A DNA stretch of 64,000 nt from Lepidurus packardi (GCA_023053545.1 JAKZAN010000116.1:1-64000); one strand, 5' to 3'. Numbered from the stretch's first letter, positions 28,201 to 41,215 are shown. Translations and numbers: made by a program. The notes: generated from the letters alone by a model not told the origin.

Positions 28201-28984
28201 CGTACGGAATTAATTCAGACGTAAGGAATTAATTAAGTCCGTAAGGAATTAATTCAGTCCGTAAGGAATTAATTCAGTCCGTAAGGAATTAATTCAGTCC
28301 GTAAGGAATTAATTCAGTCAGTAAGGAATTAATTCAGTCCGTAATGAATTAATTCAGTCCGTAAGGAATTAATTCAGTCCGTAAGGATTTAATTCAGTCC
28401 GTAAGGTATTAATTCAGTCCGTAAGGAATTAATTCAGTCCGTAAGGAATAAGTTCAGTCCGTAAGGAATTAATTCAGTCCGTAAGGAATTAATTCAGTCC
28501 GTAAGGATTTAATTCAGTCCGTAAGGTATTAATTCAGCCCGTAAGGAATTAATTCAGTCCGTAAGGAATTAATTCAGTCCGTAAGGAATTAATTCAGTCC
28601 GTAAGGAATAAGTTCAGTACGTAAGGAATTAATTCAGTCCGTAATCGATTATTTAAGTCCGTAATGAATTAATTCAGTCCGTATGAAATTAATTCAGTCC
28701 GTAAGGAATTAATTAAGGAATTAATTCAGTCCGTAAGGAATTAATTCAGTCCGTAAGGAATTATTTCAGTACGTAAGGAATTAATTCAGTCCGTAAGGAA
28801 TTAATTCAGTCCGTAAGGAATAAGTTCAGTACGTAAGGAATTAATTCAGTCCGTAATCGATTATTTAAGTCCGTAATGAATTAATTCAGTCCGTATGAAA
28901 TTAATTCAGTCCGTAAGGAATTAATTAAGGAATTAATTCAGTCCGTAAGGAATTAATTCAGTCCGTAAGGAATTAATTCACTCA

Positions 28985-29770
28985 GTAAGGAATTAATTCA
29001 GTCCGTAATGAATTAATTCAGTCCGTAAGGAATTCATAAAATCCGTACGGAATTAATTCAGTTCGTAAGGAATTTATTCAGTCCGTAAGGAATTAATAAA
29101 ATCCGTACGGAATTAATTCAGTCCGTAAGGAATTAATAAAATCCGTACGGAATTAATTCAGACCGTAAGGAATTAATAAAGTACGTAAGGAATTAATTAA
29201 GTCCGTAAGGAATTAATTCAGTCAGTAAGGAATAAAATCAGTCCGTAAGGAATTAATTCAGTCCGTAAGGAATTAATTCAGTCAGTAAGGAATTAATTCA
29301 GTCCGTAAGGAATTAATTCAGTCCGTAAGGAATTAATTCAGTCCGTAAGGATTTAATTCAGTCCGTAAGGTATTAATTCAGTCCGTAAGGAATTAATTCA
29401 GTCCGTAAGGAATTAATTCAGTCCGTAAGGAATTAATTCAGTCCGTAAGGAATTAATTCAGTCCGTAAGGAATTAATTCAGTCCGTAAGGAATAAGTTCA
29501 GTACGTAAGGAATTAATTCAGTCCGTAATCGATTATTTAAGTCCGTAATGAATTAATTCAGTCCGTATGAAATTAATTCAGTCCGTAAGGAATTAATTAA
29601 GGAATTAATTCAGTCCGTAAGGAATTAATTCAGTCCGTAAGGAATTATTTCAGTACGTAAGGAAATAATTCAGTCCGTAAGTAATTAATTCAGTCCGTAA
29701 GGAATTAATTCAGTCAGTAAGGAATTAATTCAGTCCGTAATGAATTAATTCAGTCCGTAAGGAATTAATT
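28985..29770 (+). repeat. 792-bp tandem HOR, copy 1
   Basis: First of two adjacent copies with period 792 bp (39 x 20 + 12). The rare AAGGAATAAAATCAG monomer (about 29229 and 30021), the AATTCATAAAATCC module (29031/29823) and the AATCGATT site (29527/30319) are all exactly 792 apart. Confidence 0.9.
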
Positions 29771-29776
29771 CAGTCA

Positions 29777-30562
29777 GTAAGGAATTAATTCAGTCCGTAA
29801 TGAATTAATTCAGTCCGTAAGGAATTCATAAAATCCGTACGGAATTAATTCAGTTCGTAAGGAATTTATTCAGTCCGTAAGGAATTAATAAAATCCGTAC
29901 GGAATTAATTCAGTCCGTAAGGAATTAATAAAATCCGTACGGAATTAATTCAGACCGTAAGGAATTAATAAAGTACGTAAGGAATTAATTAAGTCCGTAA
30001 GGAATTAATTCAGTCAGTAAGGAATAAAATCAGTCCGTAAGGAATTAATTCAGTCCGTAAGGAATTAATTCAGTCAGTAAGGAATTAATTCAGTCCGTAA
30101 GGAATTAATTCAGTCCGTAAGGAATTAATTCAGTCCGTAAGGATTTAATTCAGTCCGTAAGGTATTAATTCAGTCCGTAAGGAATTAATTCAGTCCGTAA
30201 GGAATTAATTCAGTCCGTAAGGAATTAATTCAGTCCGTAAGGAATTAATTCAGTCCGTAAGGAATTAATTCAGTCCGTAAGGAATAAGTTCAGTACGTAA
30301 GGAATTAATTCAGTCCGTAATCGATTATTTAAGTCCGTAATGAATTAATTCAGTCCGTATGAAATTAATTCAGTCCGTAAGGAATTAATTAAGGAATTAA
30401 TTCAGTCCGTAAGGAATTAATTCAGTCCGTAAGGAATTATTTCAGTACGTAAGGAAATAATTCAGTCCGTAAGTAATTAATTCAGTCCGTAAGGAATTAA
30501 TTCAGTCAGTAAGGAATTAATTCAGTCCGTAATGAATTAATTCAGTCCGTAAGGAATTAATT
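29777..30562 (+). repeat. 792-bp tandem HOR, copy 2
   Basis: Second 792-bp copy, adjoining the first; no substitutions noticed by eye beyond CTCAGT against GTCAGT at the left boundary. A third copy does not follow: at about 30562 the array continues with other modules. Confidence 0.9.
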
Positions 30563-33500
30563 CAGTCCGTAAGGATTTAATTCAGTCCGTATGTTATTAA
30601 TTCAGTCCGTAAGGAATTAATTCAGTCCGTAAGGAATAAGTTCAGTACGTAAGGAATTAATTCAGTCCGTAATCGATTAATTAAGTCCGTAATGAATTAA
30701 TTCAGTCCGTATGAAATTAATTCAGTCCGTAAGGAATTAATTAAGGAACTAATTCAGTCCGTAAGGAATTAATTCAGTCCGTAAGGAATTAATTCAGTCA
30801 GTAAGGAATTAATTCAGTCCGTAATGAATTAATTCAGTCCGTAAGGAATTCATAAAATCCGTACGGAATTAATTCAGTTCGTAAGGAATTTATTCAGTCC
30901 GTAAGGAATTAATAAAATCCGTACGGAATTAATTCAGTCCGTAAGGAATTAATAAAATCCGTACGGAATTAATTCAGACCGTAAAGAATTAATAAAGTAC
31001 GTAAGGAATTAATTAAGTCCGTAAGGAATTAATTCAGTCCGTAAGGAATTAATTCAGTCCGTAAGGAATGAATTCAGTCCGTAAGGAATTAATTCAGTCA
31101 GTAAGGAATTAATTCAGTCCGTAAGGAATTAATTCAGTCCGTAAGGAATTAATTCATTCCGTAAGGAATTAATTCAGTCCGTAAGGAATTAATTCAGTCC
31201 GTAAGGAATTAATTCAGTCAGTAAGGAATTAATTCAGTCCGTAAGGAATTAATTCAGTCCGTAAGGAATTAATTCAGTCCGTAAGGATTTAATTCAGTCC
31301 GTAAGGTATTAATTCAGCCCGTAAGGAATTAATTCAGTCCGTAAGGAATTAATTCAGTCCGTAAGGAATTAATTCAGTCCGTAAGGAATAAGTTCAGTAC
31401 GTAAGGAATTAATTCAGTCCGTAATCGATTATTTAAGTCCGTAATGAATTAATTCAGTCCGTATGAAATTAATTCAGTCCGTAAGGAATTAATTAAGGAA
31501 TTAATTCAGTCCGTAAGGAATTAATTCAGTCCGTAAGGAATTATTTCAGTACGTAAGGAAATAATTCAGTCCGTAAGTAATTAATTCAGTCCGTAAGGAA
31601 TAACTTCAGTACGTAAAGAAATAATTCAATCCGTAATGGATTAATTAAGTCCGTAATGAATAAATTCAGTCCGTAAGGAATTAATAAAATCCGTACGGAA
31701 TTAATTCAGACCGTAAGGAATTAATTAAGTACGTAAGGAATTAATAAAATCCGTACGGAATTAATTCAGTCCGTGAGGAATTAATAAAATCCGTACGGAA
31801 TTAATTCAGACGTAAGGAATTAATTAAGTCCGTAAGGAATTAATTCAGTCCGTAAGGAATTAATTCAGTCCGTAAGGAATTAATTCAGTCCGTAAGGAAT
31901 TAATTCAGTCCGTAAGGAATTAATTCAGTCAGTAAGGAATTAATTCAGGCCGTAAGGAATTAATTCAGTCCGTAAGGAATTAATTCAGTCCGTAAGGATT
32001 TAATTCAGTCCGTAAGGAATTAATTCAGTCCGTAAGGAATAAGTTCAGTACGTAAGGAATTAATTCAGTCCGTAATCGATTAATTAAGTCCGTAATGAAT
32101 TAATTCAGTCCGTATGAAATTAATTCAGTCCGTAAGGAATTAATTAAGGAATTAATTCAGTCCGTAAGGAATTAATTCAGTCCGTAAGGAATTAATTCAC
32201 TCAGTAAGGAATTAATTCAGTCCGTAATGAATTAATTCAGTCCGTAAGGAATTCATAAAATCCGTACGGAATTAATTCAGTCCGTAAGGAATTAATAAAA
32301 ATCCGTACGGAATTAATTCAGACCGTAAGGAATTAATAAAGTACGTAAGGAATTAATTAAGTCCGTAAGGAATTAATTCAGTCAGTAAGGAATTAAATCA
32401 GTCCGTAAGGAATTAATTCAGTCCGTAAGGAATTAATTCAGTCAGTAAGGAATTAATTCAGTCCGTAAGGAATTAATTCAGTCCGTAAGGAATTAATTCA
32501 GTCCGTAAGGATTTAATTCAGTCCGTAAGGTATTAATTCAGTCCGTAAGGAATTAATTCAGTCCGTAAGGAATTAATTCAGTCCGTAAGGAATTAATTCA
32601 GTCCGTAAGGAATTAATTCAGTCCGTAAGGAATTAATTCAGTCCGTATGGAATAAGTTCAGTACGTAAGGAATTAATTCAGTCCGTAATCGATTATTTAA
32701 GTCCGTAATGAATTAATTCAGTCCGTATGAAATTAATTCAGTCCGTAAGGAATTAATTCAGTCCGTAAGGAATTATTTCAGTACGTTAGGAAATAATTCA
32801 GTCCGTAAGTAATTAATTCAGTCCGTAAGGAATAAGTTCAGTACGTAAAGAAATAATTCAATCCGTAATGGATTAATTAAGTCCGTAATGAATAAATTCA
32901 GTCCGTAAGGAATTAATAAAATCCGTACGGAATTAATTCAGACCGTAAGGAATTAATTAAGTACGTAAGGAATTAATAAAATCCGTACGGAATTAATTCA
33001 GTCCGTGAGGAATTAATAAAATCCGTACGGAATTAATTCAGACGTAAGGAATTAATTAAGTACGTAAGGAATTAATTAAGTCCGTAAGGAATTAATTCAG
33101 TCCGTAAGGAATTAATTCATTCCGTAAGGAATTAATTCAGTCCGTAAGGAATTAATTCAGTCCGTAAGGAATTAATTCAGTCAGTAAGGAATTAATTCAG
33201 TCCGTAAGGAATTAATTCAGTCCGTAAGGAATTAATTCAGTCCGTAAGGATTTAATTCAGTCCGTAAGGTATTAATTCAGCCCGTAAGGAATTAATTCAG
33301 TCCGTAAGGAATTAATTCAGTCCGTAAGGAATTAATTCAGTCCGTAAGGAATAAGTTCAGTACGTAAGGAATTAATTCAGTCCGTAATCGATTAATTAAG
33401 TCCGTAATGAATTAATTCAGTCCGTATGAAATTAATTCAGTCCGTAAGGAATTAATTAAGGAATTAATTCAGTCCGTAAGGAATTAATTCAGTCCGTAAG

Positions 33501-35214
33501 GAATTAATTCACTCAGTAAGGAATTAATTCAGTCCGTAATGAATTAATTCAGTCCGTAAGGAATTCATAAAATCCGTACGGAATTAATTCAGTTCGTAAG
33601 GAATTTATTCAGTCCGTAAGGAATTAATAAAATCCGTACGGAATTAATTCAGTCCGTAAGGAATTAATAAAATCCGTACGGAATTAATTCAGACCGTAAG
33701 GAATTAATAAAGTACGTAAGGAATTAATTAAGTCCGTAAGGAATTAATTCAGTCAGTAAGGAATTAAATCAGTCCGTAAGGAATTAATTCAGTCCGTAAG
33801 GAATTAATTCAGTCAGTAAGGAATTAATTCAGTCCGTAAGGAATTAATTCAGTCCGTAAGGAATTAATTCAGTCCGTAAGGATTTAATTCAGTCCGTAAG
33901 GTATTAATTCAGTCCGTAAGGAATTAATTCAGTCCGTAAGGAATTAATTCAGTCCGTAATCGATTATTTAAGTCCGTAATGAATTAATTCAGTCCGTATG
34001 AAATTAATTCAGTCCGTAAGGAATTAATTCAGTCCGTAAGGAATTAATTCAGTCCGTAAGGAATTATTTCAGTACGTAAGGAAATAATTCAGTCCGTAAG
34101 TAATTAATTCAGTCCGTAAGGAATAAGTTCAGTACGTAAAGAAATAATTCAATCCGTAATGGATTAATTAAGTCCGTAATGAATAAATTCAGTCCGTAAG
34201 GAATTAATAAAATCCGTACGGAATTAATTCAGACCGTAAGGAATTAATTAAGTACGTAAGGAATTAATAAAATCCGTACGGAATTAATTAAGTCCGTGAG
34301 GAATGAATAAAATCCGTACGGAATTAATTCAGACGTAAGGAATTAATTAAGTACGTAAGGAATTAATTAAGTCCGTAAGGAATTAATTCAGTCCGTAAGG
34401 AATTAATTCAGTCAGTAAGGAATTAATTCAGTCCGTAAGGAATTAATTCAGTCCGTAAGGAATTAATTCAGTCCGTAAGGATTTAATTCAGTCCGTAAGG
34501 TATTAATTCAGTCCGTAAGGAATTAATTCAGTCCGTAAGGAATTAATTCAGTCCGTAAGGAATTAATTCATTCCGTAAGGAATTAATTCAGTCCGTAAGG
34601 AATTAATTCAGTCCGTAAGGAATAAGTTCAGTACGTAAGGAATTAATTCAGTCCGTAATCGATTATTTAAGTCCGTAATGAATTAATTCAGTCCGTATGA
34701 AATTAATTCAGTCCGTAAGGAATTAATTAAGGAATTAATTCAGTCCGTAAGGAATTAATTCAGTCCGTAAGGAATTATTTCAGTACGTAAGGAAATAATT
34801 CAGTCCGTAAGTAATTAATTCAGTCCGTAAGGAATAAGTTCAGTACGTAAGGAATTAATTCAGTCCGTAATCGATTATTTAAGTCCGTAATGAATTAATT
34901 CAGTCCGTATGAAATTAATTCAGTCCGTAAGGAATTAATTAAGGAATTAATTCAGTCCGTAATGAATAAATTCAGTCCGTAAGGAATTAATAAAATCCGT
35001 ACGGAATTAATTCAGACCGTAAGGAATTAATTAAGTACGTAAGGAATTAATAAAATCCGTACGGAATTAATTCAGTCCGTGAGGAATGAATAAAATCCGT
35101 ACGGAATTAATTCAGACGTAAGGAATTAATTAAGTACGTAAGGAATTAATTAAGTCCGTAAGGAATTAATTCAGTCCGTAAGGAATTAATTCAGTCAGTA
35201 ATTAATTAATTCAG

Positions 35215-37400
35215 TCCGTAATGAATTAATTCAGTCCGTAAGGAATTAATTCAGTCCGTAAGGATTTAATTCAGTCCGTAAGGTATTAATTCAGTCCGTA
35301 AGGAATTAATTCAGTCCGTAAGGAATAAGTTCAGTACGTAAGGAATTAATTCAGTCCGTAATCGATTAATTAAGTCCGTAATGAATTAATTCAGTCCGTA
35401 TGAAATTAATTCAGTCCGTAAGGAATTAATTAAGGAATTAATTCAGTCCGTAAGGAATTAATTCAGTCCGTAAGGAATTAATTCAGTCAGTAAGGAATTA
35501 ATTCAGTCCGTAATGAATTAATTCAGTCCGTAAGGAATTCATAAAATCCGTACGGAATTAATTCAGTTCGTAAGGAATTTATTCAGTCCGTAAGGAATTA
35601 ATAAAATCCGTACGGAATTAATTCAGTCCGTAAGGAATTAATAAAATCCGTACGGAATTAATTCAGACCGTAAGGAATTAATAAAGTACGTAAGGAATTA
35701 ATTAAGTCCGTAAGGAATTAATTCAGTCCGTAAGGAATTAATTCAGTCCGTAAGGAATTAATTCAGTCCGTAAGGAATTAATTCAGTCAGTAAGGAATTA
35801 ATTCAGTCCGTAAGGAATTAATTCAGTCCGTAAGGAATTAATTCATTCCGTAAGGAATTAATTCAGTCCGTAAGGAATTAATTCAGTCCGTAAGGAATTA
35901 ATTCAGTCAGTAAGGAATTAATTCAGTCCGTAAGGAATTAATTCAGTCCGTAAGGAATTAATTCAGTCCGTAAGGATTTAATTCAGTCCGTAAGGTATTA
36001 ATTCAGTCCGTAAGGAATTAATTCAGTCCGTAAGGAATTAATTCAGTCCGTAAGGAATTAATTCAGTCCGTAAGGAATTAATTCAGTCCGTAAGGAATTA
36101 ATTCAGTCAGTAAGGAATTAATTCAGTCCGTAATGAATTAATTCAGTCGGTAAGGAATTAATTCAGTCCGTAAGGATTTAATTCAGTCCGTAAGGTATTA
36201 ATTCAGTCCGTAAGGAATTAATTCAGTCCGTAAGGAATAAGTTCAGTACGTAAGGAATTAATTCAGTCCGTAATCGATTAATTAAGTCCGTAATGAATTA
36301 ATTCAGTCCGTATGAAATTAATTCAGTCCGTAAGGAATTAATTAAGGAATTAATTCAGTCCGTAAGGAATTAATTCAGTCCGTAAGGAATTAATTCAGTC
36401 AGTAAGGAATTAATTCAGTCCGTAATGAATTAATTCAGTCCGTAAGGAATTCATAAAATCCGTACGGAATTAATTCAGTTCGTAAGGAATTTATTCAGTC
36501 CGTAAGGAATTAATAAAATCCGTACGGAATTAATTCAGTCCGTAAGGAATTAATAAAATCCGTACGGAATTAATTCAGACCGTAAGGAATTAATAAAGTA
36601 CGTAAGGAATTAATTAAGTCCGTAAGGAATTAATTCAGTCCGTAAGGAATTAATTCAGTCCGTAAGGAATTAATTCAGTCCGTAAGGAATTAATTCAGTC
36701 AGTAAGGAATTAATTCAGTCCGTAAGGAATTAATTCAGTCCGTAAGGAATTAATTCATTCCGTAAGGAATTAATTCAGTCCGTAAGGAATTAATTCAGTC
36801 CGTAAGGAATTAATTCAGTCAGTAAGGAATTAATTCAGTCCGTAAGGAATTAATTCAGTCCGTAAGGAATTAATTCAGTCCGTAAGGATTTAATTCAGTC
36901 CGTAAGGTATTAATTCAGTCCGTAAGGAATTAATTCAGTCCGTAAGGAATTAATTCAGTCCGTAAGGAATTAATTCAGTCCGTAAGGAATTAATTCAGTC
37001 CGTAAGGAATTAATTCAGTCAGTAAGGAATTAATTCAGTCCGTAATGAATTAATTCAGTCCGTAAGGAATTAATTCAGTCCGTAAGGATTTAATTCAGTC
37101 CGTAAGGTATTAATTCAGTCCGTAAGGAATTAATTCAGTCCGTAAGGAATAAGTTCAGTACGTAAGGAATTAATTCAGTCCGTAATCGATTAATTAAGTC
37201 CGTAATGAATTAATTCAGTCCGTATGAAATTAATTCAGTCCGTAAGGAATTAATTAAGGAATTAATTCAGTCCGTAAGGAATTAATTCAGTCCGTAAGGA
37301 ATTAATTCAGTCAGTAAGGAATTAATTCAGTCCGTAATGAATTAATTCAGTCCGTAAGGAATTAATAAAATCCGTACGGAATTAATTCAGTTCGTAAGGA
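35215..37400 (+). repeat. 912-bp tandem HOR, about 2.4 copies
   Basis: Copies at 35215-36126, 36127-37038 and a partial 37039-37400. AATCGATT sites at 35360, 36272 and 37184 are exactly 912 bp apart (45 x 20 + 12). A private difference is GTCGGTAAGG at about 36149, where the next copy has GTCCGTAAGG. The third copy departs at about 37360, where AATTAATAAAATCC replaces AATTCATAAAATCC. A further fragment of the same unit reappears at about 39585-40060. Confidence 0.92.
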
Positions 37401-38428
37401 ATTAATTCAGTCCTTAAGGAATAAGTTCAGTACGTAAGGAATTAATTCAGTCCGTAATCGATTAATTAAGTCCGTAATGAATTAATTCAGTCCGTATGAA
37501 ATTAATTCAGTCCGTAAGGAATTAATTAAGGAATTAATTCAGTCCGTAATGAATTAATTCAGTCCGTAAGGAATTATTTCAGTCCGTAATGAATTAATTC
37601 AGTCCGTAAGGAATTAATAAAATCCGTACGGAATTAATTCAGTTCGTAAGGAATTTCTTCATTCCGAAATGAATTAATTCAGTCCGTAAGGAATTAATAA
37701 AATCCGTACGGAATTAATTCAGACCGTAAGGAATTAATTAAGTACGTAAGGAATTAACTAAGTCCGAAAGGAATTAATTCAGTCCGTAAGGAATTAATTC
37801 AGTCCTTAAGGAACTAATTCAGTCCGTAAGGAATTAATTCAGTCCGTAAGGAATTAATTCAGTCCGTAAGGAACTAATTCAGTCCGTAAGGAATTAATTC
37901 AGTCCGTAAGGATTTAATTCAGTCCGTAAGGTATTAATTCAGTCCGTAAGGAATTAATTCAGGCCGTAAGGAATTAATTCAGTGTGTAAGGAATTAATTC
38001 AGTCCGTAAGGAATTAATTCAGTCCGTAATCGATTAATTAAGTCCGAAATGAATTAATTCGGTCCGTATGAAATTAATTCAGTTGGTAAGGAATAAATTA
38101 AAGAATTAATTCAGTCCGTAAGGAATTAATTCAGTCCGTAAGGAATTAATTCAGTCCGTAAGGAATTAATTCAGTCAGTAAGGAATTAATTCAGTCCGTA
38201 ATGAATTAATTCAGTCCGTAAGGAATTAATTCAGTCCGTAAGGATTTAATTCAGTCCGTAAGGTATTAATTCAGTCCGTAAGGAATTAATTCAGTCCGTA
38301 AGGAATAAGTTCAGTACGCAAGGAATTAATTCAGTCCGTAATCGATTAATTAAGTCCGTAATGAATTAATTCAGTCCGTATGAAATTAATTCAGTCCGTA
38401 AGGAATTAATTAAGGAATTAATTCAGTC
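37273..38428 (+). repeat. 1,156-bp tandem HOR, copy 1
   Basis: Unit of 1,156 bp (56 x 20 + 3 x 12). Markers are GTCCTTAAGG, GAATTTCTTCATTCCG, AAATGAATT, AACTAAGTCCG, CAGTGTGTAAGG and CAGTTGGTAAGG. AATCGATT at 37456, 38028 and 38340 is matched at 38612, 39184 and 39496. Confidence 0.92.
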
Positions 38429-39584
38429 CGTAAGGAATTAATTCAGTCCGTAAGGAATTAATTCAGTCAGTAAGGAATTAATTCAGTCCGTAATGAATTA
38501 ATTCAGTCCGTAAGGAATTAATAAAATCCGTACGGAATTAATTCAGTTCGTAAGGAATTAATTCAGTCCTTAAGGAATAAGTTCAGTACGTAAGGAATTA
38601 CTTCAGTCCGTAATCGATTAATTAAGTCCGTAATGAATTAATTCAGTCCGTATGAAATTAATTCAGTCCGTAAGGAATTAATTAAGGAATTAATTCAGTC
38701 CGTAATGAATTAATTCAGTCCGTAAGGAATTATTTCAGTCCGTAATGAATTAATTCAGTCCGTAAGGAATTAATAAAATCCGTACGGAATTAATTCAGTT
38801 CGTAAGGAATTTCTTCATTCCGAAATGAATTAATTCAGTCCGTAAGGAATTAATAAAATCCGTACGGAATTAATTCAGACCGTAAGGAATTAATTAAGTA
38901 CGTAAGGAATTAACTAAGTCCGAAAGGAATTAATTCAGTCCGTAAGGAATTAATTCAGTCCTTAAGGAACTAATTCAGTCCGTAAGGAATTAATTCAGTC
39001 CGTAAGGAATTAATTCAGTCCGTAAGGAACTAATTCAGTCCGTAAGGAATTAATTCAGTCCGTAAGGATTTAATTCAGTCCGTAAGGTATTAATTCAGTC
39101 CGTAAGGAATTAATTCAGGCCGTAAGGAATTAATTCAGTGTGTAAGGAATTAATTCAGTCCGTAAGGAATTAATTCAGTCCGTAATCGATTAATTAAGTC
39201 CGAAATGAATTAATTCGGTCCGTATGAAATTAATTCAGTTGGTAAGGAATAAATTAAAGAATTAATTCAGTCCGTAAGGAATTAATTCAGTCCGTAAGGA
39301 ATTAATTCAGTCCGTAAGGAATTAATTCAGTCAGTAAGGAATTAATTCAGTCCGTAATGAATTAATTCAGTCCGTAAGGAATTAATTCAGTCCGTAAGGA
39401 TTTAATTCAGTCCGTAAGGTATTAATTCAGTCCGTAAGGAATTAATTCAGTCCGTAAGGAATAAGTTCAGTACGCAAGGAATTAATTCAGTCCGTAATCG
39501 ATTAATTAAGTCCGTAATGAATTAATTCAGTCCGTATGAAATTAATTCAGTCCGTAAGGAATTAATTAAGGAATTAATTCAGTC
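38429..39584 (+). repeat. 1,156-bp tandem HOR, copy 2
   Basis: Immediately follows copy 1 with essentially the same sequence; one visible change is AATTACTTCAG at about 38599, where copy 1 has AATTAATTCAG. All rare markers of copy 1 are present at +1,156 bp. Confidence 0.92.
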
Positions 39585-40136
39585 CGTAAGGAATTAATTC
39601 AGTCCGTAAGGAATTAATTCAGTCAGTAAGGAATTAATTCAGTCCGTAATGAATTAATTCAGTCCGTAAGGAATTCATAAAATCCGTACGGAATTAATTC
39701 AGTTCGTAAGGAATTTATTCAGTCCGTAAGGAATTAATAAAATCCGTACGGAATTAATTCAGTCCGTAAGGAATTAATAAAATCCGTACGGAATTAATTC
39801 AGACCGTAAGGAATTAATAAAGTACGTAAGGAATTAATTAAGTCCGTAAGGAATTAATTCAGTCCGTAAGGAATTAATTCAGTCCGTAAGGAATTAATTC
39901 AGTCCGTAAGGAATTAATTCAGTCAGTAAGGAATTAATTCAGTCCGTAAGGAATTAATTCAGTCCGTAAGGAATTAATTCATTCCGTAAGGAATTAATTC
40001 AGTCCGTAAGGAATTAATTCAGTCCGTAAGGAATTAATTCAGTCAGTAAGGAATTAATTCAGTCCGTAATCGATTAATTAAGTCCGTAATGAATTAATTC
40101 AGTCCGTATGAAATTAATTCAGTCCGTAAGGAATTA

Positions 40137-40985
40137 ATTAAGGAATTAATTCAGTCCGTAAGGAATTAATTCAGTCCGTAAGGAATTAATTCAGTCAGTA
40201 AGGAATTAATTCAGTCCGTAATGAATTAATTCAGTCCGTAAGGAATTAATAAAATCCGTACGGAATTAATTCAGTTCGTAAGGAATTAATTCAGTCCTTA
40301 AGGAATAAGTTCAGTACGTAAGGAATTAATTCAGTCCGTAATCGATTAATTAAGTCCGTAATGAATTAATTCAGTCCGTATGAAATTAATTCAGTCCGTA
40401 AGGAATTAATTAAGGAATTAATTCAGTCCGTAATGAATTAATTCAGTCCGTAAGGAACTATTTCAGTCCGTAATGAATTAATTCAGTCCGTAAGGAATTA
40501 ATAAAATCCGTACGGAATTAATTCAGTTCGTAAGGAATTTCTTCATTCCGAAATGAATTAATTCAGTCCGTAAGGAATTAATAAAATCCGTACGGAATTA
40601 ATTCAGACCGTAAGGAATTAATTAAGTACGTAAGGAATTAATTCAGTCCGTAAGGAATTAATTCAGTCCTTAAGGAACTAATTCAGTCCGTAAGGAATTA
40701 ATTCAGTCCGTAAGGAATTAATTCAGTCCGTAAGGAACTAATTCAGTCCGTAAGGAATTAATTCAGTCCGTAAGGATTTAATTCAGTCCGTAAGGTATTA
40801 ATTCAGTCCGTAAGGAATTAATTCAGGCCGTAAGGAATTAATTCAGTGTGTAAGGAATTAATTCAGTCCGTAAGGAATTAATTCAGTCCGTAATCGATTA
40901 ATTAAGTCCGAAATGAATTAATTCGGTTCGTATGAAATTAATTCAGTCCGTAAGGAATAAATTAAAGAATTAATTCAGTCCGTAA
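40137..40985 (+). repeat. 1,156-bp HOR, third copy, partial and displaced
   Basis: Same marker order as the two copies upstream (GTCCTTAAGG, GAATTTCTTCATTCCG, CAGTGTGTAAGG) at offset 1,728 from copy 2, dropping to 1,708 because the AACTAAGTCCG monomer is missing. It is separated from copy 2 by about 550 bp of 912-type sequence, so it is not in simple tandem. It runs into the degenerate zone that ends domain A. Confidence 0.87.
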
Positions 40986-41215
40986 GGAATTAATTCAGTC
41001 CGTAAGGAATTAATTCATTTCGTAAGGAATTATTTCAGTCCGTAATTAATTAATTCATTCCTTACCTAATTAATTAAGTCCATAAGGAATTAATTCAGTC
41101 TGTAAGGATTTAATTAAGTCCGTAATGAATTAATTTAGTCCGTATGAAATTAATTCAGTCCGTAAGGAATTAATTAAGGAATTAATTCAGTCCGTCAGGA
41201 ATTATTTCAGTCCGT
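40970..41215 (+). repeat. Degenerate edge of domain A
   Basis: Monomers here are more diverged than in the preceding 41 kb: TTAAAGAATT, CATTTCGTAAGG, ATTATTTCAG, GTCCATAAGG, GTCTGTAAGG, GTCCGTCAGG and the first flipped core, ATTCCTTACC, at about 41057. Decayed monomers at the edge of a homogenised block are typical of satellite array boundaries. Here they lead directly into the A/T-only tract. Confidence 0.75.

Larger units (their letters stand above)
141..40903 (+). repeat. HOR end-cap module with AATCGATT (dispersed copies)
   Basis: A recurring cassette: an AAGGAATAAGTTCAGTACGT monomer, one consensus monomer, AATCGATTAATTAAGTCCGT, AATGAATT and ATGAAATT monomers, then usually a 12-bp truncated monomer. 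AATCGATT (containing ATCGAT) starts at, among others, 141, 813, 1125, 1977, 3029, 3513, 4225, 4717, 5389, 5721, 6533, 7625, 8149, 9401, 9893, 11329, 12581, 13073, 13385, 14417, 14909, 15401, 16593, 17265, 17997, 18669, 19761, 20233, 20925, 21576, 22488, 23079, 23271, 23963, 24614, 25326, 26078, 26629, 27261, 27852, 28643, 28855, 29527, 30319, 30671, 31423, 32074, 32687, 33386, 33958, 34657, 34869, 35360, 36272, 37184, 37456, 38028, 38340, 38612, 39184, 39496, 40068, 40340 and 40892. Some copies read ATTATTTAAG after the site. The span given is the range over which the module is dispersed. Only two further copies were found in domain B (49876, 50868). Confidence 0.9.
1..41215 (+). repeat. Domain A of 20-bp satellite array
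   Basis: Uninterrupted head-to-tail copies of AAGGAATTAATTCAGTCCGT, with the + strand orientation constant throughout. Recurrent variant monomers include endings GTCAGT, GTACGT, GACCGT and GTTCGT, starts AATGAATT, ATGAAATT, AAGGATTT and AAGGTATT, the pair AATAAAATCCGT/ACGGAATTAATT, and an AATCGATT monomer. These variants recur in fixed order, forming higher-order repeats (HORs) of several hundred to about 1,300 bp that are reshuffled and duplicated. Register breaks are mainly 12-bp truncated monomers, with a few 1-bp or 2-bp indels. Two TAA per monomer and a 20-bp length (not divisible by 3) put stops in all + frames every 60 bp, and the - strand has TGA and TAA per monomer, so no coding region is supportable. 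The left edge is cut by the window. Function is unknown; structural heterochromatin is an inference. Confidence 0.97.

Noticed and set aside
1..41215. CRISPR-like array
   Set aside because: The repeats are directly adjacent with no unique spacers; what varies is the repeat itself, and variation is inherited in HOR blocks.
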